In this document: piece by piece, positions 9,105-18,600 of the stretch
Layout: each line of letters begins with the position of its first letter
How positions within the stretch are numbered: the first letter of the stretch is position 1
Source of the DNA: Sphingomonas mollis
GTDB taxonomy: Bacteria > Pseudomonadota > Alphaproteobacteria > Sphingomonadales > Sphingomonadaceae
Direction of reading: 5' to 3'
DNA length: 64,000 bases
Assembly (NCBI RefSeq): GCF_016427505.1
Contig: NZ_JAELXS010000007.1
Coordinates: forward strand, 169,051-233,050
The notes under the pieces: generated by a model
What the model was told of the DNA's origin: nothing
Seen by the model: the letters and a program-made list of their open reading frames with translations, nothing else
The model's database searches: none
Program-made: the position numbers and the translations under genes

Positions 9105-9917
9105 TCAGGCGAGGTTGGGATAACCCAGCGCCGCGGCCGTTGCCGCCATCGCGCCCAGCGCGCCCAGCGCGGCGAACGCGTCCGGCGGCACGGCGACGAT
9201 GCCGCGCAGGAACAGCGTCGCGCGGGCATCGTCAAGGGCAGGATCGGCCATCGCTTCCTTCAGCGCGATGCGCAGCGCCGCGACGGTGTCGACCGGTGTG
9301 CTGCGGGCGGTGACGAAGGGCAGGGTGGGGGACGATGGCGTTTCGGCGACGATGCGCAGTCCCCTGACAAGATCGGGTTCGAACCGGGCGAGGCCGGCAT
9401 GGGTCACGGCATCGATCGCCGCCAGATCGGCCTCGTCGTTCAGGATGGCGCGGATGCTGTCGCGGTGCGACCCGGTGACGACGACATCGGCGAAGAAGCG
9501 GTTGCCCTGCGCGACGGGAGCGACGACGGCGCGGAACAGGTTCATGCCGGTGTTGGAGGCGGGGTCGTTGATCGCGGCGCGGCGGCCGCGAAAATCGGCC
9601 AGGGTGGCGGCGGGATCGGCGGCGCGGGTGACGATCAGGCTGCGGTGGCGGCCCTTCGCGCACCCCGGCGCGTCGTAATCGGGCAGCGCGAGTATGCGGA
9701 GCGGCAGCGCGCGGCTGACCAGCGGATAGCCGCACGCCTGCCCGAACAGCAAGGCCGGGTCGTTCCACAGGTCCGCCGGCGCCCTGTCGCGCGTCAGGTG
9801 GCGCGGTGCGGCGATACCGTGCGCGATCAGCCGGGTGGCGATCGCGGTCCACAGGCGATCGTTGGCGGACGCCTGTGCGGGCAGGTCGTACATGCCGAGG
9901 AAGCTGCAGGCGGTCAT
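9105..9917 (-). CDS. PhnD-like periplasmic-binding-fold protein without signal peptide
   Basis: 270 residues resembling the PhnD/SsuA/transferrin substrate-binding family: ALLFGQACGYPL early, then DFRGRRAAINDPASNTGMNL and ILNDEADLAAIDAVTH, the usual ligand-loop and hinge motifs of phosphonate-type binding proteins. The N-terminus (MTACSFLGMYDLPAQ) is not an export signal, and no ABC permease or ATPase is nearby, so it probably acts in the cytosol as a ligand sensor or substrate carrier. It overlaps the desaturase stop by four bases (ATGA), implying translational coupling. Ligand unknown. Confidence 0.75.
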   Translation of the reverse strand: MTACSFLGMYDLPAQASANDRLWTAIATRLIAHGIAAPRHLTRDRAPADLWNDPALLFGQACGYPLVSRALPLRILALPDYDAPGCAKGRHRSLIVTRAADPAATLADFRGRRAAINDPASNTGMNLFRAVVAPVAQGNRFFADVVVTGSHRDSIRAILNDEADLAAIDAVTHAGLARFEPDLVRGLRIVAETPSSPTLPFVTARSTPVDTVAALRIALKEAMADPALDDARATLFLRGIVAVPPDAFAALGALGAMAATAAALGYPNLA

Positions 9918-10804
9918 GGTGCGGCGGGTCGATAACCGGGATGGACGGGATCGTCATGCGCGGCGAACAGAAAGCGCCGCGCGATCTCGCGATAACCGGC
10001 ATAGCGCCGCGATCCCGCCAGCGAAAAGCGACGGCGATGCGCGCGGTGATAGGCGGGCAGCCGATACCAGGGCAGCAGCGGCCGCTCATGATGCGCGACG
10101 TGCAGATTGTTGTTGAGGAACAGCAGCGCCAGCGCCCCGCGCGATTCGATGCTGGCGGCGCGGCCGGGGGTGGTCAGTTCGGCGCGATGCTCGGCATAGG
10201 AGCGCAGCAGGGACAGCGCCGTGCCGGGATAGACGAACATCGCCAGATACCGGCCCCAGCCAAGCCCGACATGGTCCAGCCACGCCAGTATCAGGGCCAC
10301 GCCCAGCAGATGCGGCATCCAGTCGGCCATGGCGGCACGGGGATGGCGCCACGCGCGCCGTGCCTCGCCGGCCAGAAAACGGGTGATGACGATCGGCGGC
10401 CCGGCGATCATCTGCCCCGCCAGCGTCGATTGCAGCCGCGCTACCTGTCGCAGGAACCCGCGATGGTCGCGCAGGTAACGCGACTCGGGGTCCTGCAACG
10501 GATCGGTGATCGCGGGCGAACCGTGATGCGCCAGATGCGACCGGCGATAGACGCGGTACGGCAGCCACAGCGACAGCGGCACCGACCCGATCGCATCGTC
10601 GATCCGCCGCCGGCCGGTCGGATGGCCATGGATCACCTCGTGTTGCAGCGATCCGTGCCACGCGACGATCCAGCCACCCGCCAGCATCAGGAGCGGCCAG
10701 GGGATCAGCGCGTGAACGGCGGTCAGCGCGATCCAGCCGCCATAGACGATCGCCGTCACCGCCAGTGTCGGCAACTCCACGCCCTTGCCCCGTCGTCGAT
10801 TCAT
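9914..10804 (-). CDS. Membrane fatty-acid desaturase-family protein
   Basis: 296-residue integral-membrane di-iron enzyme of the fatty acid desaturase family. The three histidine boxes are present: HEVIH in the first third, HLAHH in the middle and HVAHH near the C-terminus. Hydrophobic segments include VTAIVYGGWIALTAV, WPLLMLAGGWIVAW and HLLGVALILAWLDHVG. The family desaturates or hydroxylates acyl chains, carotenoids or related lipids; this member's substrate cannot be told from sequence. It is the first gene of a three-gene minus-strand operon and overlaps the PhnD-like gene by four bases. Confidence 0.85.
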   Translation of the reverse strand: MNRRRGKGVELPTLAVTAIVYGGWIALTAVHALIPWPLLMLAGGWIVAWHGSLQHEVIHGHPTGRRRIDDAIGSVPLSLWLPYRVYRRSHLAHHGSPAITDPLQDPESRYLRDHRGFLRQVARLQSTLAGQMIAGPPIVITRFLAGEARRAWRHPRAAMADWMPHLLGVALILAWLDHVGLGWGRYLAMFVYPGTALSLLRSYAEHRAELTTPGRAASIESRGALALLFLNNNLHVAHHERPLLPWYRLPAYHRAHRRRFSLAGSRRYAGYREIARRFLFAAHDDPVHPGYRPAAP

Positions 10805-10907
10805 CGGCCACTCCTTCGTCAGGACGGCCTAATATCCACTTATCGAGTGGGAATTGAAGGCGCTTTCGCTCGGGTGCCGTAAAGACGGGCTATGTCGCGT
10901 GGGGTGT

Positions 10908-11507
10908 TCAGCGTCGGCCGGCCAGCGCCTCGGCCCGGCCGACCTCATGTTCGACCACCTGATTGGTCAGCCGCAGGAACAGCCGTTGCGCCTGCCGCCA
11001 TGCCACCAGTCCGGTGTCGCGCTGGCGCTCGCGGTCGCTGACGACCAGCCGGCTGCCCCAGTCGGCGACGGTGTCTCGCATCGCGCCGGTCGCCGATCCG
11101 CCCGGCTGGATCACCAGCGATGGAAAGGGCAGGCGCGTCTGCGGCGAATCGAACAGGCCGGCACGGTCGCGATTCTCGGCATCGGCCTCGGGCGTGAAAA
11201 GTACCGCGCCCGCGATCCGCGCGACGTAATCAGCGGGCGACAGGCGTGCCCACCAGGCACTGGCCGCACAGCCCAGCCCGTCCGCCACCAGCAGCACGGC
11301 CCGGTCCGCCCCGCGCACGATCTCGTCCAGCCGCGCCGCCCAGATGTTGCGATCGCCCAGCGAGGTGACGTCCAGCGGCAGGGTGTGCACGCCGCTCGCC
11401 GGCCAGCCGAACATGGTTTCCCATGCGGGCGCGGGCGTATCCGCGCCGGTGCCGCCGCCGATTATCGTGACGATCGAAAAGCGATCCTGCCCGGCCAGTG
11501 CGATCAT
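10908..11507 (-). CDS. Alpha/beta-hydrolase-like protein (RBBP9/YdeN type), nucleophile apparently lost
   Basis: 199 residues with the layout of the small RBBP9/YdeN serine-hydrolase group: IVTIIGGGTG at the start, AETMFGW-like region, and VLLVADGLGCAASAWWA where active members have HSLG. The usual His-Ser pair is Asp-Gly here, so the catalytic serine is missing. A later aspartate and LPFPSLVIQPGG strand fit the fold. It is divergent from the leader ORF and serine acetyltransferase, and 103 bases upstream of the desaturase operon on the same strand. It may be a binding protein or a decayed enzyme. Confidence 0.65.
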   Translation of the reverse strand: MIALAGQDRFSIVTIIGGGTGADTPAPAWETMFGWPASGVHTLPLDVTSLGDRNIWAARLDEIVRGADRAVLLVADGLGCAASAWWARLSPADYVARIAGAVLFTPEADAENRDRAGLFDSPQTRLPFPSLVIQPGGSATGAMRDTVADWGSRLVVSDRERQRDTGLVAWRQAQRLFLRLTNQVVEHEVGRAEALAGRR

Positions 11508-11667
11508 GCTCGTCTCCTTGGGGTCGACAACGCATCAAACCCCAAACGGCGCAGCCTGCCCAGCCGAAAACGCCTGATGGAGGACTGGACGCGTCGAACC
11601 GTCGCGCCACAGCCGGGCTTTCGTCGCAGACAGGTTTTCTTTCAATTCCTATTGATCCAGTGTAGTA

Positions 11668-11679
11668 TTGTCGCGACAA
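11668..11679. promoter_or_regulatory. Perfect 12-bp palindrome TTGTCGCGACAA
   Basis: A perfect inverted repeat directly abutting the Shine-Dalgarno sequence AAGGAG (11678-11683) of the leader ORF. A TAGTAT box lies immediately upstream and could be a -10 element. Placement fits an operator for a dimeric repressor. The regulator is not identifiable from the site alone. Confidence 0.45.
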
Positions 11680-11689
11680 GGAGACGAAC

Positions 11690-11773
11690 ATGCTGCCCGA
11701 TCCGATTCCCGCCATTCACCACGCCACGGCCACCGCCGCGTGCGGCACGGCGTCGATCGGTCGGGTGCGCTGA
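11690..11773 (+). CDS. 27-residue leader ORF ahead of the serine acetyltransferase
   Basis: A short frame starting at an ATG six bases after a strong AAGGAG ribosome site. It reads MLPDPIPAIHH followed by an Ala/Thr-rich part containing a single Cys (TAACGTASIGRVR) and stops at TGA five bases before the acetyltransferase start. The downstream gene has no Shine-Dalgarno of its own, so translation is probably coupled. A regulatory leader peptide sensing cysteine or sulfur status is a hypothesis. Confidence 0.4.
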   Translation: MLPDPIPAIHHATATAACGTASIGRVR

Positions 11774-11778
11774 TCGCC

Positions 11779-12738
11779 ATGCTCGGTTTCACCCAATCCC
11801 CCGCCACCGGCTCGTCGATCTCCGACGTGGCGCGCGACCTGCTGGCGGCGCAGACCGACTGGCGGGCGCGGCAGGGCGAGGGGCGCGACGTCGCCAGCTT
11901 CCCGTCGCGCGCGGCACTGGAACGCATCGTCGAGACGCTGGCGGCGGCGCTGTACCCTCGGCGGCTGGGCCATGTCCGGGGCGGCGGCACCGAGGAGGAG
12001 GCGTTCGTCGTCGCCAAGCTGATCGGCGCCACCACCGAACTGGAACGCGAGGTCGCCGCCGAACTGGGATATTGGCAGGCGGAAGCGCGCGGCAGCCGGT
12101 TCGACGCGGATCAGGCCGGTGCGATCGTTCGCCTGTTCTCCGGCACGTTGGGCAAGGTGCGCCGCCTGATCGACAGCGATGTCGAGGCGGCGTTCCTGGG
12201 CGATCCGGCGGCGCGCAGCGTTGACGAGATCCTGGTCTGCTACCCCGGCGCCACCGCCAGCCTGCACCACCGGATCGCGCACGAACTGCACGTGCTGGGC
12301 GCGCCGATCGTGGCGCGGATCATCTCCGAAATCGCCAACGAGCGCACCGGCATCGACATCCATCCCGGCGCGACGATCGGCGAGGGCTTCTTCATCGATC
12401 ACGGCACGGGCGTGGTCATCGGCGAAACGTCGATCATCGGCGCGCGGGTGCGGCTGTACCAGCATGTGACGCTGGGCGCGCGGACGCCGTTCGGCGAGCG
12501 GGCACCGGGGCCGCACGAACGCTATGCCCGCCATCCGATCATCGAGGACGACGTCGTGATCTATGCGGGCGCGACGATCCTGGGGCGGGTGACGATCGGC
12601 ACGGGATCGACGATCGGCGGCAATGTCTGGCTGCTGGGCGACGTGCCGCCGCACAGCATCGTCGTGCAGCCGGAGGCGCGCGTCGCCGCCGTGGCGGAGG
12701 CCAATGCCGTGCGCGACACCCTGCTGGGCGTGGACTGA
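11779..12738 (+). CDS. Serine O-acetyltransferase (EpsC/CysE family)
   Basis: Transfers acetyl from acetyl-CoA to serine, the first step of cysteine synthesis. 319 residues. The N-terminal helical region precedes a left-handed beta-helix of hexapeptide repeats: GIDIHPGATIGEGFFIDHG, VVIGETSIIGARVRLYQ, then HPIIEDDVVIYAGATILG and TIGGNVWL. The catalytic histidine contexts IDIHPGA and FIDHGTG are intact. The extended N-terminus fits the EpsC-type group. The chosen ATG gives the family start, but has no ribosome site; the leader ORF ends five bases before it. A peptidase C26 gene follows after three bases in the same operon. Confidence 0.9.
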   Translation: MLGFTQSPATGSSISDVARDLLAAQTDWRARQGEGRDVASFPSRAALERIVETLAAALYPRRLGHVRGGGTEEEAFVVAKLIGATTELEREVAAELGYWQAEARGSRFDADQAGAIVRLFSGTLGKVRRLIDSDVEAAFLGDPAARSVDEILVCYPGATASLHHRIAHELHVLGAPIVARIISEIANERTGIDIHPGATIGEGFFIDHGTGVVIGETSIIGARVRLYQHVTLGARTPFGERAPGPHERYARHPIIEDDVVIYAGATILGRVTIGTGSTIGGNVWLLGDVPPHSIVVQPEARVAAVAEANAVRDTLLGVD

Positions 12739-12741
12739 GCG

Positions 12742-13503
12742 ATGGGCAGCATCCCCCGCAAGCCGGTGATCGGCGTCCTGTGCTGCAACGAATTGGTCGA
12801 TCGGCCGGTGCAGGTCGTTGCCAGCCGCTTCGTCGCGCCGCTGACCACGCTGTCGGACGCGACCGTGCTGCTGGTGCCGGCGCTGGCCGGGATCACCGAC
12901 GCGACGCAGATGGCCGGCATCCTCGACGGCCTGTTGCTGACCGGATCGCGCTCGCACGTCGCCCCTGCCCGTTACGGCAGCGACGCCGTCGCGGGGCCGC
13001 TGGACGAGCAACGCGACGAGGTCGCGCTGGCGCTGGCCGGCAGGATGATCGAGGTCGGCAAGCCTGTCTTCGGCATCTGTCGCGGGATGCAGGAGATCAA
13101 CGTGCTGTTCGGCGGTACGCTGGCGATGGATCGCGGCGGCAGTCACCACCGGGCGAACGATGGCGCCGACGATCGTGCCGATCCCGATGACGCGTACGAG
13201 GCGCTGTTCGCGCATCGCCACGATGTCGAACTGACCCATGGCGGCCGGCTGGCCGGGGCGACGGGCGCGCGGCAATTGTCGGTGAATTCGGTGCATCATC
13301 AGGGCGTCGACCGGCTGGGCCATGGCCTGTCGGTCGAGGCGGTGGCGACCGGTGACGGGCTGGTCGAGGCGATCTGGGCGCAGCCCTGCGGCGCCGACGT
13401 GCTCGCCGTCCAGTGGCATCCCGAATGGAATGCCGAACGCTGCGCAGGCAGCCGCGCTTTCTTCGCCATGGTCGGCGCGTCGCTACGCGGCGTCGCGCAC
13501 TGA
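12742..13503 (+). CDS. Class I glutamine amidotransferase-like hydrolase, peptidase C26 (PuuD-like)
   Basis: 253 residues. Family members hydrolyse gamma-glutamyl amide bonds, for example gamma-glutamyl-GABA. The nucleophile elbow VFGICRGMQEINVLFGG carries the catalytic cysteine and VQWHPEW gives the catalytic histidine. Also seen: LLLTGSRSHVAPARYG, the substrate-side loop, and SVNSVHHQGVDRLG. The start lies three bases after the acetyltransferase stop, so the two are co-transcribed. A link to gamma-glutamyl-cysteine or glutathione turnover would fit the neighbour but is inference. Confidence 0.85.
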   Translation: MGSIPRKPVIGVLCCNELVDRPVQVVASRFVAPLTTLSDATVLLVPALAGITDATQMAGILDGLLLTGSRSHVAPARYGSDAVAGPLDEQRDEVALALAGRMIEVGKPVFGICRGMQEINVLFGGTLAMDRGGSHHRANDGADDRADPDDAYEALFAHRHDVELTHGGRLAGATGARQLSVNSVHHQGVDRLGHGLSVEAVATGDGLVEAIWAQPCGADVLAVQWHPEWNAERCAGSRAFFAMVGASLRGVAH

Positions 13504-13543
13504 CGATGGCGCACCATCAGGTTCAACACGAAAGGGACTATTC

Positions 13544-13801
13544 ATGAAGAAGATCATCGCCGCCTCGCTGCTGGTCGCCGCTGCCTCGCTGGCTGCGTGC
13601 TCGCCGTCCGACAGCGGCGCGAACAGCGCGGCGGCAAGCGACCTGTCGCTGAACAGCACCGATATCCCGGCCGAGGGTAACGCCGGCGCGTTCGACGGTG
13701 AATTCGGCAACGGCGCGACCGGGCTGGACAACGCCGTGGACCTCGACAACGAGGCCGCACCCATCGGCAACGCCGCCGGGGCGCCGGGCAACGGTCTTTA
13801 A
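13544..13801 (+). CDS. Small secreted lipoprotein, low complexity
   Basis: 85 residues. Signal peptide MKKIIAASLLVAAASLAAC ends in a clear lipobox with the cysteine to be lipidated. The mature part is rich in Ala, Gly, Asn and Asp, with GNGATGLDNAVDLDNEAA-type segments. A good ribosome site (aaaggga) precedes the start. No function recognised. It stands between the peptidase gene and a bidirectional terminator. Confidence 0.75.
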   Translation: MKKIIAASLLVAAASLAACSPSDSGANSAAASDLSLNSTDIPAEGNAGAFDGEFGNGATGLDNAVDLDNEAAPIGNAAGAPGNGL

Positions 13802-13870
13802 GCAGTTCACCGCCGCTGACGGCGGCGGTCACGGAACGCGCCAGGTTTAAGCTCCCTAGGCGTCAACTTC

Positions 13871-13896
13871 GGCCCGGTAGCCCTAGCTACCGGGCC
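13871..13896. terminator. Bidirectional hairpin terminator
   Basis: Perfect 10-bp stem GGCCCGGTAG / CTACCGGGCC with a six-base loop, followed on the plus strand by GCTATTTGTTG. It sits between two convergent genes, the small lipoprotein and the halogenase-like gene, and abuts the latter's stop codon. Confidence 0.7.
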
Positions 13897-13897
13897 G

Positions 13898-15412
13898 CTA
13901 TTTGTTGGCCGGGTGGCGGGCGAGGAAGGCGGCGTGCGGCTCGGCATGCGCCAGCGTACCGGCGATCGCATCGCGCATCCGCGCGAAGGTGCCGCGCAGG
14001 GCAGCGGTGTCGAACCGGTCGGCGAGCGGGCTGTGGCGGGCGGGCAGGTCGTCGAAGCCAGCATACATGCTCAGCCAGCTCGCGTCCTGAAACGATTCCC
14101 ATTCGTACCGGACGAACTCGCCGCCGCTGCGCCATGCATCGATCTTGCGTTGCAGCGTCTCGGGCAGCGATACTGCGCGGCGTTCGTCCCAGAAGCGCTC
14201 GCCGGTCCGCCCGTTCGCCTGATAATGCAGGAACAGGAAGTCGCGTACCCGCTCGAACTCCAGCGTCGATTGCCGGTTGTACGTGGCGGCGAGGCGCGGA
14301 TCGACATCGCGGTCGGGGAACAGCGCGACGAGGCGTTCCAGCCCCGACTGGATCAGCGTGATGCTGGTCGATTCCAGCGGTTCGAGGAAGCCCGACGACA
14401 GGCCGATGCCGACGACGTTGCGGTCCCAGAAACGTTCGCGGTGGCCGGTGGTGAAGCGCAGCCGGTTGGGTTCGGCCAGCGCCTCGCCCTCCAGATTGGC
14501 GCGCAGGATACGCTCCGCCTCGTCGTCGCTCATGTGATCGGACGAATAGACATGGCCGTTGCCGACGCGGTGCTGGAGCGGGATGTGCCATTGCCAGCCC
14601 GCCGGCCGCGCGGTTGCGGTGGTGAAGGGGCGCGGCACGGCGGCGGCGCGGCAGGGCAGGGCGATGGCGCGGTCGCAGGGCAGCCAGTGGCGCCAGTCGA
14701 CATAGGGAATCTCCAGCGCCTCGCCCAGCAACAGGCTGCGGAACCCGGAACAGTCGATCCACAGATCGCCCTCGACCCGGCGTTCCCCTTCCAGTTGCAC
14801 GGCGGTGACGCGGCCATCCTCGCCGTCGCGGTCGACCCGGTCGATGCGGCCGTCGATATGCGTCACGCGGTTGGCGATCGACAGGCGGCGCAGCATCGCG
14901 GCGAACTTCGACGCATCGAAATGCACCGCGAAGTTGAACACGCCGAGATCGTTCGCAGGCCGGTCCGGCGGCGGCAGGAAGAGGCCGCGTTCGGCGAGCT
15001 GTGTGGCGAGGCAGTAATCGCCGATCGGCAGGTCGTCGCCCGCCGCCTTCAGCTTCAGCCAATATTGGTGGAACGCGACCCCGCGCGCCGGTACGCCGTA
15101 CAGGCCGAACGGATGGAAGAACGCCTTGTCGGGCGCCGCCCAGCCATCGAAGCGGATGCCGTATTTGATCGTGCCGCTGGTTTCGCGCAGCACCTCCGGC
15201 TCGCCCAGTTCGACGGCGGCCAGGAAGTCGCGGATCGCCGGCACCGTGGCCTCGCCGACGCCGACCGTGCCGATCGCCGCGCTGTCGATGACGGTGATCG
15301 CGATCGGCAGATGCGCCAGCATCCGCGCCAGATACGCCGCCGACATCCACCCGGCGGTGCCGCCGCCGACGATGACGATCGAGCGGATCGCGCGGCCTGG
15401 TTGCTGGTTCAT
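13898..15412 (-). CDS. Tryptophan halogenase-family flavoprotein
   Basis: 504 residues of the flavin-dependent tryptophan halogenase family. FAD-binding GGGTAGW at 16-22; GVGEATVP at 51-58; the family WxWxIP signature as GWQWHIPL near 272. The residues matching PrnA Lys79 and Glu346, needed for chlorination, appear conserved as Lys83 (GTIKYGIRF) and Glu347 (EPLEST). Family members of this type sit beside TonB-dependent receptors in many Caulobacter and Sphingomonas genomes, where their substrate is unknown. Here the receptor gene lies upstream on the same strand, separated by 262 bases that hold a palindromic repeat and the receptor's terminator, so this gene probably has its own promoter. 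Confidence 0.88.
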   Translation of the reverse strand: MNQQPGRAIRSIVIVGGGTAGWMSAAYLARMLAHLPIAITVIDSAAIGTVGVGEATVPAIRDFLAAVELGEPEVLRETSGTIKYGIRFDGWAAPDKAFFHPFGLYGVPARGVAFHQYWLKLKAAGDDLPIGDYCLATQLAERGLFLPPPDRPANDLGVFNFAVHFDASKFAAMLRRLSIANRVTHIDGRIDRVDRDGEDGRVTAVQLEGERRVEGDLWIDCSGFRSLLLGEALEIPYVDWRHWLPCDRAIALPCRAAAVPRPFTTATARPAGWQWHIPLQHRVGNGHVYSSDHMSDDEAERILRANLEGEALAEPNRLRFTTGHRERFWDRNVVGIGLSSGFLEPLESTSITLIQSGLERLVALFPDRDVDPRLAATYNRQSTLEFERVRDFLFLHYQANGRTGERFWDERRAVSLPETLQRKIDAWRSGGEFVRYEWESFQDASWLSMYAGFDDLPARHSPLADRFDTAALRGTFARMRDAIAGTLAHAEPHAAFLARHPANK

Positions 15413-15464
15413 GCTGACACCTCTTCCATCGTTACGTGGCGGAGGGAACCCTTAGCCCCATTAA

Positions 15465-15560
15465 TGCCTCCCCGGCGGAGGCCGGGGTCCAGTTGGGAAG
15501 GCCGCAGTGGTTCATCGCAGCCGCTTACCCAACTGGGCCCCGGCCTCCGCCGGGGAGGCA
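15465..15560. repeat. Palindromic repeat pair, ccccggcggaggccgggg type, copy 1
   Basis: Two copies of an element with core tccccggcggaggccgggg and a ccagttggg flank lie head to head around a 30-base spacer, forming a long imperfect inverted repeat. The same arrangement recurs at 21672-21771 and 24749-24852, with a half copy at 59123-59149. It is intergenic in every case. Confidence 0.85.
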
Positions 15561-15610
15561 GATTGGCTGGCAAGGGCTTCTTCCACCAGATCGTTCCTGA
15601 TGCCTCCCCC

Positions 15611-15650
15611 GAAAAAGAACCGCCGCCGACCCGGAAGGGACGACGGCGGC
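15611..15650 (-). terminator. Terminator of the TonB-receptor gene
   Basis: On the minus strand a GC-rich stem CCGCCGTCGTCCC / GGGTCGGCGGCGG with loop TTCC is followed by TTCTTTTTC. It begins about 25 bases after the receptor stop codon. One internal mismatch. Confidence 0.7.
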
Positions 15651-15674
15651 AGGCTCGGGGTATCGTGTCGGCCG

Positions 15675-18600
15675 TTACAGCTTCACGCGAACGCCGGCGA
15701 TGAAGCGGCGCTCGTAGATGTTCTCGTTGAACACCTGATCGGTGAAGGTCAGGTAATAGCGCTCCGTCTCGGCGGTCAGGTTCGATGCCTGGCCGTACAG
15801 CGTCACGTTGGGCGTCACGTCATAGGCGATCGACGCATCGAGATAGTTGGTCGGCTTCTGATACTGGGCCAGACCGGTGATGCCGCCGTAATCCGACGAC
15901 ACCAGCCGCTTCGAGCGGTAGTTATACGCAACGCGCGCCTGCAGGCCGTACTGCTCGTACCATAGCGCGGCGTTCGCCTGATGCTTGGAATTGTCCTGGA
16001 ACGGCTGCTGCTTGCCGGCCAGATCGGTCAGGCCGGCATCGCCCAGCGACAGCGTGTAGTTGGCATCGACGCCGAAGCCGCCGAAGAACCCGTTCACGCC
16101 GTAATCGGCCAATGCCTGCCGGGCCGAGATTTCGGCCCCCTTCAGCGAACCGCCTTCACCCTGCACCACGGTGCTGACCGGGATCGTACGGCGGACGACG
16201 CCGTCATTGTCCGGAATATCGCTGCGGAATATGGTGGCGTTGGCGATGAAGCTGTCGACCTTGATGTAGAACACGCCCGCTGCGATCAGGCTGGAGCGGC
16301 CGGTGTAATATTCGACGCTCGCCTCGACATTGTCCGCCCGCCACGGGTTCAGGTTCGGGTTGCCACGGCTGTTGGCGCTCTGCGCCTCGAACCGCGCCGG
16401 GTTGATCGTGGTGTTGATCGCATAGTTGACGTTCAGACCACCGCCCCACTGCAGGAAGTCGAGCAGCGTCATCGTCTTGGCATAGGCGGCACGCGCGCGC
16501 AGCTTGTCCGTGATTTCCAGCGTCAGGTTGAACGCGGGCAGGAAGTCGGTGAAGTCACGCTTGGTGTACACATCGCCGGCATCCACCCCCGACACGCCGT
16601 AGGGCTGCGGCGCACCGACCACGTTCTGGCGGACGGTGAAACGCGTGTTGACGACGCGCAGGCCGCCATTGACGCTGAAGGGCAGGCCGAACACCTCACC
16701 CTTGCCATCGACCTGAGCGTAACCGGAAATTTGCTTCAGGTTCATGCTGAACGAGTCGGCCGGGTTCACATTGTTGATGCTGCCCGGATAGAATTCGTTC
16801 TGCAGCGCTTCCGAATTGTCGATCGCCTTCGGATCGAAGACATAGATCGACGGCGCACCATTGGCGGGCAGCGACACCTGCTTCAGGCGATCGGCGAAGA
16901 TCGGATCGTTGGCCAGCCGGGTCAGGCCGGCGGTATAGGCATTGCCCGAGGAATCGAGCACGCTGCACGACCGGTCGTTCAGGTTGACGTCGAACGCCTT
17001 CCACTTGACCAGGCAACCCGCCGCCGGGTTCTGGGCATTGTCACGGTTGCCGGCATAGAAGGGCGACACGCGCTCGAACGTGAACTGGTCGACGCTGCGC
17101 TTGCCGTAACGGCCACCGATCTTCAGCCCGAACTGCTCGCTCGGCTTCCACTCGGCATCGCCGCGCACCGCCCAGATGTCGCCGTCCTGATAGACGTTGT
17201 TCTCCGACGAGATCGTCTTCAGGCCGTACCGCGACGGGTCCTGCACCTGATCGAGGAACGCCTGCGGGAAGGTAAAGACGGGGGCGCCGCTCGAATAGTC
17301 GACCGTCGCCTTCTGGCTGTAGATTTGATAGCCGGTCGGATTGAACTGACGGTCGCCGCCGATCGACGCCGGGTAGTTGCCGATGCCGTTATACGCCCAC
17401 TGCTTGCCGTTGGTCAGGCTGTACTGGACATATCCCTGATCCGACTTGCGGCTGGCCTTGCCATAGATGCCGCGCACGGTCGCCTTCAGCGTGCTGCCGT
17501 TGTTCCAGTCGAGCTGGGCGTTGTAGTTCTGCGACTCCGACTTCACGCGGAACGTCTCGGCATAGCTGTCGAAGTTCGGCATATCGTAGGTGTAGGTCTG
17601 GACCGTGTTCAGGTGCAGGCCGTTGACGATCGCGCCGGTGTCGCGCGAATTGGTCGGCAGGTAGGGCGACGACTGCCAGTCGACCGCCTGGAACTGGAAA
17701 CCGGCGGTGCGGTCATATTGCGTCTGACGGGTGTAGAAGCCGTCGGCGGTCAGCGTCAGCTGGTCGTTGATCTGGAACTGCAACGACGCGTTGGCGCCGA
17801 AGCGTTCGCGGCTGGTGATCTTGTTCCACGCGGTGTGCGACTGCGGCGTGATGAACGCGTCGTTCGCATCGCCGTCGCCGTTGACGTCGTACCCCTGCAG
17901 GACACCCGCCGCATTGCGGATCGGCGTGCCGCGGCTGATGCCGTTGTTGCCGACCGCGAAATCGCCGCGGTTGGGGGGCGTGATCGTGCCATTGGGGTTC
18001 AGGATCGCATCGCTGCCACGCTCGGTGCGCAGCGAAACGCCGTAGTCCTGAATACCGCGGAAGCTGTTGCTGAGGTTCAGGTCGCTGTACGCGGCCGACA
18101 CCAGGATGCCGAGCCGGCCGGAGTTGTACGAGACGAGGCCGTTGACCGAGGGATCATACTTCTTCGTACGATCGCCATATTGCCCCTCGGCGGCGGCGGC
18201 GAGCGTCAGGCCGCGCTTCAGATCGAACGGACGGCGCGTCAGCAGGTCGACGGTGCCCGACAGGCCCGCCTGTTGCAGCGACGCGGTCGGCGACTTGAAC
18301 ACCGTCGCGCCGGAGAACAGCTGCGACGGGATGTCGGTGAAGTTCGGCTGCACCGTCGTGACCGAGTTGGCGCCCAGGAACTGCTCGCCGTTCATCAGCG
18401 TCGTCACCTGCGGCAAGCCGCGGATGTTGATCGCGCCGCCTTCGCCCGCCTCGCGGCGGATCTGCACGCCGGGGATGCGCTGGAGCGAATCGGAGATGGT
18501 GACGTCGGGCAGCTTGCCGATGTCCTGCGCGCTGATCGCCTCGACGATGCTGTCGGCGTTGCGCTTCACCTCGATCGCGCGCGCCTGCGACGCGCGGATG

